DNA from: DATARR01 sp034666985
GTDB lineage: Bacteria; Acidobacteriota; Thermoanaerobaculia; Multivoradales; UBA5704
Direction of reading: 5' to 3'
Assembly (NCBI GenBank): GCA_034666985.1
Contig: JAXDKS010000055.1
Coordinates: forward strand, 1-64,000
Length of the DNA: 64,000 bases
Shown here: piece after piece, positions 33,872 through 42,494 of the stretch
Position numbering within the stretch: the first letter of the stretch is position 1
How the letters are laid out: every line of letters starts with the position of its first letter
Notes under the pieces: generated by a model
The model's database searches: none
What the model saw: only the letters and a program-made list of their open reading frames with translations
What the model was told of the DNA's origin: nothing
Program-made: the position numbers and the translations under genes

Positions 33872-34194
33872 AAAAAATCGTCGCTCTGGCCGTCCTGCTG
33901 CTCGCCGCCGGCTGCTCGGCGCGGCGCAGCGAGCCCATCGCCGGTCCCCTCCGGGCGACCTCGCCCGAGGTGATCCGCGGCGAGGTCGCCTTCGACGCGC
34001 ACTGCTCCCATTGCCATCCCGGGGGCGAGAAGGGCTTCGCCCCCGCCCTCAACAACAAGCCCCTCCCGGGCTTCCTCATCCGTTTCCAGGTGCGCCACGG
34101 CCTCGGGGCCATGCCGGCCTTCTCCCGGCGGGAGATCGGGGATGAGGAGCTGAGGGCCGTGGTGGCCTACATGAAGGCGCTGCGGCGGCAGTAG
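33868..34194 (+). CDS. Small cytochrome c lipoprotein
   Basis: This 108-residue class I c-type cytochrome has a lipobox-type signal (LLLAAGC), one heme site CSHCH near residue 46, and a distal Met in LGAMPAFSRREIGDEEL. ATGA overlap with the propeller gene argues that it takes electrons from that enzyme at the periplasmic face and passes them to the respiratory chain. Confidence 0.88.
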   Translation: MKKIVALAVLLLAAGCSARRSEPIAGPLRATSPEVIRGEVAFDAHCSHCHPGGEKGFAPALNNKPLPGFLIRFQVRHGLGAMPAFSRREIGDEELRAVVAYMKALRRQ

Positions 34195-34213
34195 GACGAA
34201 ACCGCCCTCTTCG

Positions 34214-34230
34214 TGGCACGTCTCTTGCGG
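34214..34230 (+). promoter_or_regulatory. Sigma-54 promoter of the SRPBCC-ADH-SDR operon
   Basis: TGGCACGTCTCTTGCGG matches the -24/-12 consensus TGGCACG-N4-TTGC, with GG and GC exactly 12 bases apart. It lies 101 bases before the first gene of the operon and just past the cytochrome stop. Transcription would need an enhancer-binding activator. Confidence 0.75.
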
Positions 34231-34330
34231 TCTTGATCAACTTCCGGGCCGGCGCCGTGCCGGTCCGCTGTGGAGTCGTCCAGGAGGCACTGCCACTTTC
34301 CATTCATCCCCATTCCAAGGAGGTATCCAC

Positions 34331-35119
34331 GTGCGAGAGGACGTCACTGCGAGATCACTGCAACGGAGCACGGGATCGTACGACCCCAGCCTGGAGGGCT
34401 ACCTCGGCGACGAGGAGTCCTCGTCCCTCATGACCCGCGTCGGCCAGGCCGCCATGATCGTCAGCGGCGCGGCCCTGGTCGCCCTCGCTGCCCGCAAGCG
34501 TTCGTGGAGCACCCTCGGCCTCGCGGCCGCCAGCGCTCCCCTCATCTATCGCGGCGCCACCGGCAACTGGCCGATGCCGGAGAGGATCGCCCAGCGCGCC
34601 TCCGACGTCGTGGCCGCGGTCCCCATCGAGACCGCCGTCACAATCGGCCGTCCGGCCGGCGAGCTGTACCGCTTCTGGCGCCAGTTCGAGAACCTGCCCC
34701 GCTTCATGAAGAACCTCGAGTCGGTCACCGAGATCGACGGCCGCCGCTCCCACTGGGTGGGCAAGAGCGCCCTCGGCCTCAAGCTGGAGTGGGATTCCGA
34801 GATCGTCGAAGAGCGCGAGGGCGCCCTCCTGTCCTGGCGGTCGCTCCCCGGCTCCGACGTGCACAACGCCGGCACCGTGTTCTTCGAGCAGGCCACGGGC
34901 GGGCGCGGCACGGTGGTGCGCGTCTCCCTGGACTACCAGGTGCCCGGCCACTTCCTCGGCCAAGCCGTGGGCAAGATGCTCTCGGGCACCACCCAGCAGC
35001 AGGTGAAGGAGGATCTCAAGCGTTTCAAGGAGCTCATCGAGACGGGAGAGGTCCCGACCACGGACGGCCAGTCCCACGGCACGCGTTCGCTCATCGGCCG
35101 TATTCACAACCCCATCTGA
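34331..35119 (+). CDS. SRPBCC family protein with membrane N-terminus
   Basis: This 262-residue protein has two hydrophobic segments near residues 38-75 (VGQAAMIVSGAALVALAA, LGLAAASAPLIYRG). A START-like SRPBCC domain follows (residues 95-235: ETAVTIGRPAGELYRFWRQFENLPRFM, then VRVSLDYQVPGHFLGQAVGKML). The GTG start has AAGGAGG at 34317-34323. Such proteins bind hydrophobic ligands. It heads the sigma-54 operon with the alcohol dehydrogenase and SDR, so stress or lipid handling is plausible. Confidence 0.8.
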   Translation: MREDVTARSLQRSTGSYDPSLEGYLGDEESSSLMTRVGQAAMIVSGAALVALAARKRSWSTLGLAAASAPLIYRGATGNWPMPERIAQRASDVVAAVPIETAVTIGRPAGELYRFWRQFENLPRFMKNLESVTEIDGRRSHWVGKSALGLKLEWDSEIVEEREGALLSWRSLPGSDVHNAGTVFFEQATGGRGTVVRVSLDYQVPGHFLGQAVGKMLSGTTQQQVKEDLKRFKELIETGEVPTTDGQSHGTRSLIGRIHNPI

Positions 35120-35172
35120 AACTGACGCGTTTGAACCGAGAACAGTGCCTCGACGAGGCCGGGAGAAACGAC

Positions 35173-36435
35173 ATGAAAGCGGTTTGCTGGAACGGAAAGA
35201 CCGACATGCGGGTCGAGACGGTACCCGACCCTGAGATCCTGAACCCCCGCGACGCCATCGTGAAGATCACCTCGACGGCGATCTGCGGCTCGGACCTCCA
35301 TCTGTACGACGGCTACGTCCCCACCCTGAAGAAGGGTGACATCCTCGGCCACGAGTTCATGGGCGAGGTCGTCGAGCTCGGCCGCGAGGTCAGGAACCTG
35401 AGCATCGGCGACCGGGTGGTGGTGCCCTTCACCATCGCTTGCGGCAACTGCTTCTTCTGCAAGAAGGAGCTGTGGTCGCTCTGCGACAACTCGAACCCCA
35501 ACTCGTGGATCGCCGAGAAGATGATGGGCCACAGCCCGTCCGGCCTCTTCGGCTACACCCACATGATGGGTGGCTACGCCGGCGGCCAGGCCGAGTACGC
35601 GCGGGTCCCCTTCGCCGACGTCGGCCCTCTCAAGGTGCCCGACGGGATGTCCGACGACCAGGTCCTCTTCCTTTCGGACATCTTCCCCACCGGCTACATG
35701 GCGGCGGAGAACTGCCAGATCGAGCCCGGGGACACAGTGGCCATCTGGGGGTGCGGGCCGGTGGGGCAGTTCGCCATCCAGAGCGCCTGGATGCTGGGCG
35801 CCGAGCGGGTGATCGCCATCGACCGCTTCCCCGAGCGGCTGCTCCTGGCCCAGACCTGGGGGCGGGCCGAGATCATCGACTATGAGGAAGTGGACAGCGT
35901 CCTCGACGTCCTGAACGACATGACCGGCGGCTTCGGGCCGGACGCCTGCCTCGACGCCGTGGGCATGGAGGCGCACGGCACCACCTTCGACGCCAAGCTC
36001 GACAAGACCAAGCAGAACCTGAAGCTGACCTTCGACCGAGCCCACGTGCTGCGCGAGGTCATCATGGCCTGCCGCAAGGGGGGCACCGTGTCGCTCGCCG
36101 GCGTCTACGCCGGGTTCGTCGACAAGGTCCCGATGGGCGCCGCGATCAACAAGGGGCTCACCTTCAAGATGGGCCAGACGCACGTGCACCGTTACATGCG
36201 GCCGCTGCTGGAACGGATCCAGAACGGCGAGATCGATCCTTCCCGGGTGATCACCCACCGCCTGGGCCTGGACGACGCCCCCTGGGGCTACAGGACGTTC
36301 CGGGACAAGGAGGACGACTGCATCAAGATCGTCCTCAAGCCGGACGGCAACGGCCACTTCCACGCTCATGGCGGCAACGGGCATTCGCACTCCCACGGCC
36401 CCAACGGCGGCAACGGTCAGGAGTACGATGCATGA
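35173..36435 (+). CDS. Zinc-dependent alcohol dehydrogenase with His-rich tail
   Basis: This 420-residue medium-chain dehydrogenase has the catalytic zinc site in STAICGSDLHLYDG with GHEFMGEVVE, and the structural zinc loop CGNCFFCKKELWSLC. The NAD fold is AIWGCGPVGQFAIQSAWMLGAE. The subclass resembles the glutathione-independent formaldehyde dehydrogenase-like group, in which a long insertion (TFDAKLDKTKQNLKLTFDRAHVL) is typical. The last 30 residues are rich in His, Gly and Asn (HFHAHGGNGHSHSHG), which may buffer zinc. It overlaps the SDR gene by four bases. Confidence 0.88.
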   Translation: MKAVCWNGKTDMRVETVPDPEILNPRDAIVKITSTAICGSDLHLYDGYVPTLKKGDILGHEFMGEVVELGREVRNLSIGDRVVVPFTIACGNCFFCKKELWSLCDNSNPNSWIAEKMMGHSPSGLFGYTHMMGGYAGGQAEYARVPFADVGPLKVPDGMSDDQVLFLSDIFPTGYMAAENCQIEPGDTVAIWGCGPVGQFAIQSAWMLGAERVIAIDRFPERLLLAQTWGRAEIIDYEEVDSVLDVLNDMTGGFGPDACLDAVGMEAHGTTFDAKLDKTKQNLKLTFDRAHVLREVIMACRKGGTVSLAGVYAGFVDKVPMGAAINKGLTFKMGQTHVHRYMRPLLERIQNGEIDPSRVITHRLGLDDAPWGYRTFRDKEDDCIKIVLKPDGNGHFHAHGGNGHSHSHGPNGGNGQEYDA

Positions 36436-37511
36436 GGGCACCGGCCCGCGCAGAGTTGAAACGTCTGGCCGGACCGGCGGCGGCCCTCGTGGCCGCCGCT
36501 GGCCTGGTCGCCGCCGCCCGGGCCCTGCGGCGGCGCCGTCCCATCCAGTTCCGGGACCGCGTGGTGGTGATCACCGGCGGCTCCCGAGGCCTGGGGCTGC
36601 TGATGGCCCGCGAGTTGGCCGCCGAGGGGGCGCGGCTCGCCATCCTGGCCCGCGATCCGGGCGAGCTCGACCTCGCCCGGCGCGAGCTGGCCGCCCTCGG
36701 CGGCCACCGGGTGCTGGCCCTCCCCTGCGATGTCGGCAACCGTGACGAGGTCTCCTGGGCCATCGACGCGGCCGCCGAGCGCTTCGGCCGGCTCGACGTG
36801 CTGATCAACAACGCCGGCATCATCCAGGTGGGCCCCCTGGAGCACATGACGGTCGAGGACTTCGAGGAGGCTCTGCGGATCCACTTCTGGGGTCCCCTCT
36901 ACGCCGTCCTCGCCGCCGCTCCCCACCTCAAGCGGCGGGGCAACGGCCGCATCGTCAACATCGCCTCGATCGGCGGCAAGGTCGCCGTCCCCCACCTCGT
37001 CCCCTACAGCGCCAGCAAGTTCGCCCTCGTGGGCCTGTCGGACGGCCTGCGCGCCGAGCTGGCACGGGAGGGGATCTACGTCACCACCGTCTGCCCGGGG
37101 CTGATGCGCACCGGCTCCCACGTCAACGCCCTGTTCAAGGGGCGCCGATCCGAGGAATTCTCCTGGTTCGCCGTCTCCGACTCGCTGCCGCTGACCTCCA
37201 TGGCCGGCCGGCGGGCGGCGCGGCGCATCCTGGAGGCCTGCCGGTACGGCGAGCCCCATCTCATCCTCACCCACCAGGCCAAGGCGGCCGTGCTGGCCGC
37301 CACCCTGGCGCCCAACGTCACCGCCCGCCTCCTCGAAGCGGTGACCCGCCTCCTCCCCGCTCCGGCGGACGAGGGCGGCCAGGAGGCCCGCCCCGGCTGG
37401 CAGAGCTCCTCCCGCTGGGCCCCCTCGGTGCTCACCCGGCTGGCCGATGAAGCCGCGGTCGAGAACAACGAGCTGCGGGGGGAGGCGGTGGAGTACGGCA
37501 AGCCGGGCTGA
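36432..37511 (+). CDS. Membrane-anchored short-chain dehydrogenase/reductase
   Basis: The 359-residue protein has an N-terminal hydrophobic helix (AAALVAAAGLVAAARAL), then a classical SDR: TGGSRGLGLLMAREL for cofactor, NNAGI, and YSASKFALVG as the Tyr-Lys pair. An extra C-terminal region of about 80 residues follows after PGLMRTGSH. Preference for NADP is likely from the Gly-Ser-Arg loop. It is translationally coupled to the dehydrogenase, so the two probably act on the same substrate. Confidence 0.86.
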   Translation: MRAPARAELKRLAGPAAALVAAAGLVAAARALRRRRPIQFRDRVVVITGGSRGLGLLMARELAAEGARLAILARDPGELDLARRELAALGGHRVLALPCDVGNRDEVSWAIDAAAERFGRLDVLINNAGIIQVGPLEHMTVEDFEEALRIHFWGPLYAVLAAAPHLKRRGNGRIVNIASIGGKVAVPHLVPYSASKFALVGLSDGLRAELAREGIYVTTVCPGLMRTGSHVNALFKGRRSEEFSWFAVSDSLPLTSMAGRRAARRILEACRYGEPHLILTHQAKAAVLAATLAPNVTARLLEAVTRLLPAPADEGGQEARPGWQSSSRWAPSVLTRLADEAAVENNELRGEAVEYGKPG

Positions 37512-37522
37512 GCTCCTGAAAG

Positions 37523-37613
37523 CAGGGACTTCAGGGACAGCAGGGACTTCAGGGACGAAAATACCGCCGGGTTGCCTCGTCCCTGGAGTCCCCTCAAGTC
37601 CCTGCTGTCCCTG
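37523..37613. repeat. Imperfect inverted repeat built of GGGAC units
   Basis: The left arm (37523-37558) is a tandem CAGGGACTTCAGGGACAG-type repeat. The right arm (37577-37613) is its imperfect reverse complement with a small indel. The pair can fold into a hairpin of about 35 bp between two plus-strand genes. A structurally similar element occurs at 53348-53462. Confidence 0.7.
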
Positions 37614-37637
37614 TTTCGCACTGTAGAATCCCCCACC

Positions 37638-39986
37638 ATGAGTCGCTCGAAGCGATACCGTCTCGGTCCCCAGCTCCGCCGGGCGGCCGCCGATCCCGCG
37701 TTCTTCGATCAGGTCCACGTCCTCTTCGGCGGCACGGGCGCGGTCGGAGGGGCGACGGCGCTGCAGATCATCGGCTTCTTCGAGGAGGCCGCCGCGGGCA
37801 ATCCCGTTGCCGGGGGCCGCTCCCCCCGGCTGGTGATCACCGGCCGGTCGAAGGCCGAGGTGCGGCAGTTCACCCACCTCCTCTTCGACCTCCAGGAGCG
37901 CGATCATGGCGATGGCCGGCATCCCGAGCCCATCGACAGCGTCGGCTACCGGACGGTGGGTGGCGTCACCGTCGAGCTGACGGTGCTCGGCGTCGATCCC
38001 TCCATCCCGGGCCTCCAGGACTTCGCTCAAGCCGACGAGGCTGGTCGCCGCGAAGCCCTCCGCCGGTTTCTGGCCGGTGGCGGCCTCTCCCCCGAGAGCC
38101 CGGACGAGGAGAAGGCGCGCTTCCTGGAGGAGTCGCTCCGCCGCCGGGTGGGTCAGCCGTTCAGCCGCTTCCTCGAAGGCTACCTGGCTGAGCGGGGTCC
38201 CCTGCCGGGAGGGCGCGAGCGCTTCCGCTCGGTGGTGGTGGGCATCCCCCTGGCGAGCGTCGCCGCCTACAAGCTGGGAGACCTCGACGAGGCCGGTCCC
38301 TTCCTCGGCGTGGCGCGGGGCAGCTCGCGGATGGACGAGCTCAAGGAGGTCTACCTGGCGGCCATCCGCGACGATCTCGCGAACGTCCGCGACCGTCTGG
38401 CCGAGGAGGTGCTGGCCGCCCACACCACGGCTGTCGGCGGCATGTACGACGAGGAGGAGGACGGCTCCCGCACCATCCGCCTCGGCTTCGCCCACAGCGC
38501 CATCGACGACAAGCTGCGCAAGAAGCAGATCTTCGCCGAGGAGCTGGCCCGCCTCTACGCCGAGAAGCAGATCAAGATGCTGATCACCGCCGCCGCCATC
38601 GGCGTCGACGCCGTGCTGGTCCGGGAGAGCCCGCCGATGAACGGGGCCATCCGCCGGCAGCTCGCCCGGGCCCAGGCCGAGGGGCACGCCGTGATCCTGC
38701 CCGCCCCGCCCGCCCGCCTGGCGGTCTATCCGCCCGTGGACCTCGACCTTCTGGCCGAGCCGCACGAGCCCGTCGCCTTCCAGCACGGCCGCCCCCTGGT
38801 GCTGGACTACGTCCTCAAGAGCGGCGAGAACGGCTACTTCACCATCTCCAACGCCGACGCCCTCTACCGGGTGATGCGGGTGACCACCGGCAGCGAGCTC
38901 GGGCTGCTCCTCGCGCGCACCGCCGTGTTCGGGGACGACCCCCACTTCCCCATGTTCCCCGGCAGCGCCTGCTACTACACCGAGACCGACAACAGCCGGC
39001 AGGTCTTCGACCTCCTGGGCCAGCCCCGGCTGCGGCGCAACCAGGAGAGCGGCCTCCAGCCCAAGGCCCTCCAGGACCTGGGCTCGGCCAAGCACCAGGC
39101 CGAGCTCCACATCCTGGGGCTCCTCATCCTTCTCCACCGTCTGAAGACCCTGGACTTCGACGCCCTGCCGCCCCACGTGGACCTCGCCTCGTTCCAGCCG
39201 GACGCCTACTTCGAGCAGCACTCCTCGGTGCTCACCCTGGAGAACGTGCTGACGTGGACGGCCGGGCCCCTGGAGCGCGAGCTGTGCCTGCTGGCAACCG
39301 CGCGGGAGGACAAGGACCTGGCATCCCTCAAGCACTTCTACCAGAACGATCCGGACCGGCAGGAGGCCGCTCACCGGGTCCTCCTGGCCGCCCTCCACGC
39401 CGTCTGGGCGGTGCCCTCCATCGGCACGCCCCTCGTCTATGAAAAGGACGGCCGGCGGCGGGTCGTGGCGTGCTACTACGCCGCCTCCCTCGACCGGGTG
39501 GTGACCCATCGCGATACCTTTGCCGCCCATCTGCGGCAGCGGTTCGAGGCGCTGGGCGGCGGCAGCGAGGCGGACTTCGAGCTCTTCGTCGAGCTCCACA
39601 TCGCCAACTTCGGCTTCGCCGACCTGCGGCCGGTGGCCGTGCTGGTGACGGCCAAGTCGGACGAGAGCTGGCGGGGCAACGTCCAGGTCTTCCGCGACGA
39701 GCCCTCCTTCCTGGGGGCCCTGGAGCGCCTGGAGCCCTACAGCTACTTCACCACCAGCGGCCTCATCGCCCTGCTGGTCCGCCTCAAGGGTCTCTGCCGT
39801 CTGGCTCACCAGTTGGAGCCCCGCCTCGGCACCGCCAACGAGTTCCGCGCCCACATCCCCTTCGACGAGCGCGACCGTCCCCTCCTCGTCCCCGGCATCG
39901 TGGAAGCCTTCCGCATGGTCTCCGAAGGGCTGGAGAAGAACACGGGGTCGGAGCGGCTGGATGGACGGTGGGGGTATTATGTGTGA
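37638..39986 (+). CDS. Large conserved hypothetical protein with an N-terminal Rossmann motif
   Basis: This 782-residue protein is of unrecognised family. The N-terminus has a nucleotide-binding signature VHVLFGGTGAVGGATALQI (about 28-46), with LVITGRSKAEV as a second strand-loop. There are no membrane segments or signal peptide. The remainder is alpha/beta with charged helices (LRKKQIFAEELARLYAEKQIKML, KDLASLKHFYQNDPDRQEAAH) and no catalytic motif that can be named. The start at 37638 has no strong ribosome site. A dehydrogenase-like role is only suggested by the glycine loop. Confidence 0.6.
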   Translation: MSRSKRYRLGPQLRRAAADPAFFDQVHVLFGGTGAVGGATALQIIGFFEEAAAGNPVAGGRSPRLVITGRSKAEVRQFTHLLFDLQERDHGDGRHPEPIDSVGYRTVGGVTVELTVLGVDPSIPGLQDFAQADEAGRREALRRFLAGGGLSPESPDEEKARFLEESLRRRVGQPFSRFLEGYLAERGPLPGGRERFRSVVVGIPLASVAAYKLGDLDEAGPFLGVARGSSRMDELKEVYLAAIRDDLANVRDRLAEEVLAAHTTAVGGMYDEEEDGSRTIRLGFAHSAIDDKLRKKQIFAEELARLYAEKQIKMLITAAAIGVDAVLVRESPPMNGAIRRQLARAQAEGHAVILPAPPARLAVYPPVDLDLLAEPHEPVAFQHGRPLVLDYVLKSGENGYFTISNADALYRVMRVTTGSELGLLLARTAVFGDDPHFPMFPGSACYYTETDNSRQVFDLLGQPRLRRNQESGLQPKALQDLGSAKHQAELHILGLLILLHRLKTLDFDALPPHVDLASFQPDAYFEQHSSVLTLENVLTWTAGPLERELCLLATAREDKDLASLKHFYQNDPDRQEAAHRVLLAALHAVWAVPSIGTPLVYEKDGRRRVVACYYAASLDRVVTHRDTFAAHLRQRFEALGGGSEADFELFVELHIANFGFADLRPVAVLVTAKSDESWRGNVQVFRDEPSFLGALERLEPYSYFTTSGLIALLVRLKGLCRLAHQLEPRLGTANEFRAHIPFDERDRPLLVPGIVEAFRMVSEGLEKNTGSERLDGRWGYYV

Positions 39987-40022
39987 GAGCGGATCGTGGT
40001 AGAGTTCCGCTTAGGAGGTAAA

Positions 40023-40289
40023 ATGTCTACCAGCGCGATGACCAGCGAAGGCCAGATTACACTTCCCGAAGAAGTGCGGGAGCATCTCCATCTCGCTGCA
40101 GGAGACCGGGTGGAATTCCGGATCGACTGCATGGGCAAAGTTGAGCTGCGCCCTGTAGTATCCATTCAGAGTATTGCTGGGCTGCTTCACCAGCCGGGGA
40201 TGCGTGCCGTCAGCGTCGAGGAGATGAACGAGGGGATCGCGCAATTCCACGCTGCGGAGAACGAACGTATCCTCAAGGGTGAGGCTTGA
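40023..40289 (+). CDS. AbrB-fold antitoxin of the second VapBC pair
   Basis: This 88-residue protein contains SAMTSEGQITLPEEVREHLHLAAGDRVEF, the AbrB/SpoVT fold, and a toxin-binding tail (VSVEEMNEGIAQFHAAENERIL). The start at 40023 has AGGAGG at 40013-40018. It overlaps the PIN toxin gene by four bases. Confidence 0.88.
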   Translation: MSTSAMTSEGQITLPEEVREHLHLAAGDRVEFRIDCMGKVELRPVVSIQSIAGLLHQPGMRAVSVEEMNEGIAQFHAAENERILKGEA

Positions 40290-40684
40290 GAGGCCTCGAT
40301 ACCAACATCCTCGTCCGGCATCTCCTGCAGGAGGATCCACATCAGGTCGAAGTCGTGAGGAACCTGTTTAAGGAGGGGACCGAGAGGAACGAGCGCTATC
40401 ACGTCTCCAATATCGTGCTCTGCGAGTTGGTCTGGGTCCTGCGTACCGTTTACCATCTGGGACGAGAGAAGATCAGCTCGATTCTTGGGTCGATCTTCTC
40501 GGTGGGCTCCTTTGAGGTCCAGGATCGGGATCTGGCCGAGTTGGCTCTGGAGGAATACCGAACCGGGCCAGGCGACTTTGCCGACTACCTGATTGGTTGG
40601 CAGAACCGCCACGCAGGGTGCGACGACACTCTTTCCTTCGACGGCCACCTCAAAGGCCATCCTGGATTCACCGTTCTGCGCTGA
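40286..40684 (+). CDS. vapC: VapC-type PIN-domain toxin, second pair
   Basis: This 132-residue toxin starts at TTG within the antitoxin stop region (TTGA). The acidic site is LDTNILVRHLL, VLCELVWVLRTVYHL, GDFADYLIGW and TLSFDGHLKGH. It resembles the VapC at 21357 in layout (VWVL or IWVL after the Glu), so the two pairs may be related by descent. The DNA polymerase X gene starts four bases after its stop. Confidence 0.86.
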   Translation: MRGLDTNILVRHLLQEDPHQVEVVRNLFKEGTERNERYHVSNIVLCELVWVLRTVYHLGREKISSILGSIFSVGSFEVQDRDLAELALEEYRTGPGDFADYLIGWQNRHAGCDDTLSFDGHLKGHPGFTVLR

Positions 40685-40687
40685 GCC

Positions 40688-42415
40688 GTGGACAACCCCG
40701 AGATCGCCCGCATCTTCGAGGAGGTCGCCGACGTCCTCGAGATCCAGAGCGCCAATCCGTTCCGCATCCGCGCCTACCGCAACGCCGTCCGCACCGTCGA
40801 GAGCCTGACGACTCCCCTGCGCAAGTGGGTGGAGGAGGGCCGGTCGCTCACCGACCTGCCGGGGATCGGCAAGGAGATGGCCAATCACGTCAAGGAGATG
40901 GTGGAGACGGGCACGCTCGGCTTCCGCGACGAGCTCCTGGCCGAGGTCCCCCGCTCGCTCATCGAGCTGATGCGCCTCCCTGGCCTCGGCCCCAAGAAGG
41001 CGCGGAAGGTCTACGACGAGTTGAAGATCGGCTCCGTCGAGGAGCTGGAGGCCGCGGCCAAGGAGGGCCGCATCGCCTCCCTCCCAGGCTTCGGCGCCAA
41101 GAGCCAGGAGAAGATCCTCGCCGGCATCCAGGAGTACCGCCAGCACGGCAGCCGCTTCCTCCTCCCCCAGGCCGAACGCGTGATCGAGCCCCTCCTCGGC
41201 TATCTGCGGGAGTCGCCGGAGCTGGAGAGGCTGGAGGTGGCCGGCAGCTATCGGCGGCGCAAGGAGACGATCGGAGACATCGACCTGCTCGCCATCGCCT
41301 CGGAGCCCGTCCCCGTCATGGAGCGCTTCCGCGGCTATCCCCAGGTGGACAAGATCCTCAATGCCGGGGACACCAAGAGCACCATCGTCCTCGGCTCGGG
41401 CCTCCAGGTGGACCTGCGGGTGGTGCCGGCGGAATGCTACGGCGCCGCCCTGGTCTACTTCACCGGCTCGAAGGAGCACAACGTCAAGCTCCGGCGCCGG
41501 GCCGTCGAGAGAGGCCTGAGGATCTCCGAGTACGGCGTCTTCCACGAACGGGCCGACGGAGAGAGCGAGCACGTCGCCGGCCGCGAGGAGGCGGACGTCT
41601 ACGCCACGGTGGGGCTCGCCTGGATCCCCCCCGAGCTGCGGGAGGACCGGGGGGAGATCGAGGCCGCGGCCGCGGGTCCGCTCCCCGAGCTCATCCGCGT
41701 GGAGGACCTGCGCGGCGACCTCCACATGCACTCCACGTGGTCCGACGGCCGCAATTCGATCGAGGAGATGGTGACGGCCTGCGCCGCCCGCGGCTACGAG
41801 TACATGGTCATCTCCGATCACAGCAAGTCGCTGGCGATGACGGGCGGGCTCGACGCCTACCGCCTGCGCCTGCAATGGGCGGAGATCGAACAGGTCCGTG
41901 CCCGCCATCCCGAGATCCGCATCCTGCGCGCCATGGAGGTGGACATCCTGGGCGACGGCTCCCTCGACCTGGAGGACGAGATGCTGGCCGGTCTCGACCT
42001 CGTCCTCGTCTCCCTCCACTCCCGCTTCGACCTCCCGGCGGACCAGCAGACGGAGCGCGTGCTCAAAGCGCTGTCGCACCCCGAGGTCAACGTCTTCTGC
42101 CACCCCACGGCGCGGCTCATCAACCGCAGGAAACCGGTGGAGATGGACCTCGACCTCGTCCTGCGCCGCGCCGCCGAGTTGGGCGTGGCCGTCGAGCTGA
42201 ACTCCAGCCCCAGCCGTCTCGACCTCAAGGACACCCACCTGAAGCTCGCCCGTGAGCTGGGCTGCAAGGTGGTGATCGACACCGACGCTCACCGGATCGG
42301 CGAGCTGGACCTGATGCGCTACGGCGTCGAGCAGGCCCGGCGGGCGGGTCTCACCCCGGGCGACGTGCTGAACACGCTGCCATACGAAAAGTTCTGGGCG
42401 GCGATGCAGCGGTAA
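40688..42415 (+). CDS. polX: DNA polymerase X with PHP exonuclease domain
   Basis: The 575-residue bacterial PolX fills short gaps in base-excision repair and has 3'-5' exonuclease activity. The N-terminal helix-hairpin-helix region (LTDLPGIGKEMANHV, LMRLPGLGPKKARKVYDEL) leads to the nucleotidyltransferase palm with VAGSYRRRKETIGDIDLL and LQVDLRVV. The PHP domain starts at LRGDLHMHSTWSDG and continues with ISDHSKSLAMTGG and DTDAHRIGEL. The GTG start lies directly after a vapC stop, so polX may depend on that promoter. Confidence 0.92.
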   Translation: MDNPEIARIFEEVADVLEIQSANPFRIRAYRNAVRTVESLTTPLRKWVEEGRSLTDLPGIGKEMANHVKEMVETGTLGFRDELLAEVPRSLIELMRLPGLGPKKARKVYDELKIGSVEELEAAAKEGRIASLPGFGAKSQEKILAGIQEYRQHGSRFLLPQAERVIEPLLGYLRESPELERLEVAGSYRRRKETIGDIDLLAIASEPVPVMERFRGYPQVDKILNAGDTKSTIVLGSGLQVDLRVVPAECYGAALVYFTGSKEHNVKLRRRAVERGLRISEYGVFHERADGESEHVAGREEADVYATVGLAWIPPELREDRGEIEAAAAGPLPELIRVEDLRGDLHMHSTWSDGRNSIEEMVTACAARGYEYMVISDHSKSLAMTGGLDAYRLRLQWAEIEQVRARHPEIRILRAMEVDILGDGSLDLEDEMLAGLDLVLVSLHSRFDLPADQQTERVLKALSHPEVNVFCHPTARLINRRKPVEMDLDLVLRRAAELGVAVELNSSPSRLDLKDTHLKLARELGCKVVIDTDAHRIGELDLMRYGVEQARRAGLTPGDVLNTLPYEKFWAAMQR

Positions 42416-42494
42416 TGACTTTTTTACATGATTCCTGTACACTACCCCCAGTCTCGGGCACAAACGCTCGTTCCTGTCAGGGAAGGACTCCCCT

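Noticed and set aside
36417..39854. Minus-strand open frame of about 1145 codons
   Set aside because: It is antisense to SDR and the large Rossmann protein, low complexity, with no ribosome site or family motif.
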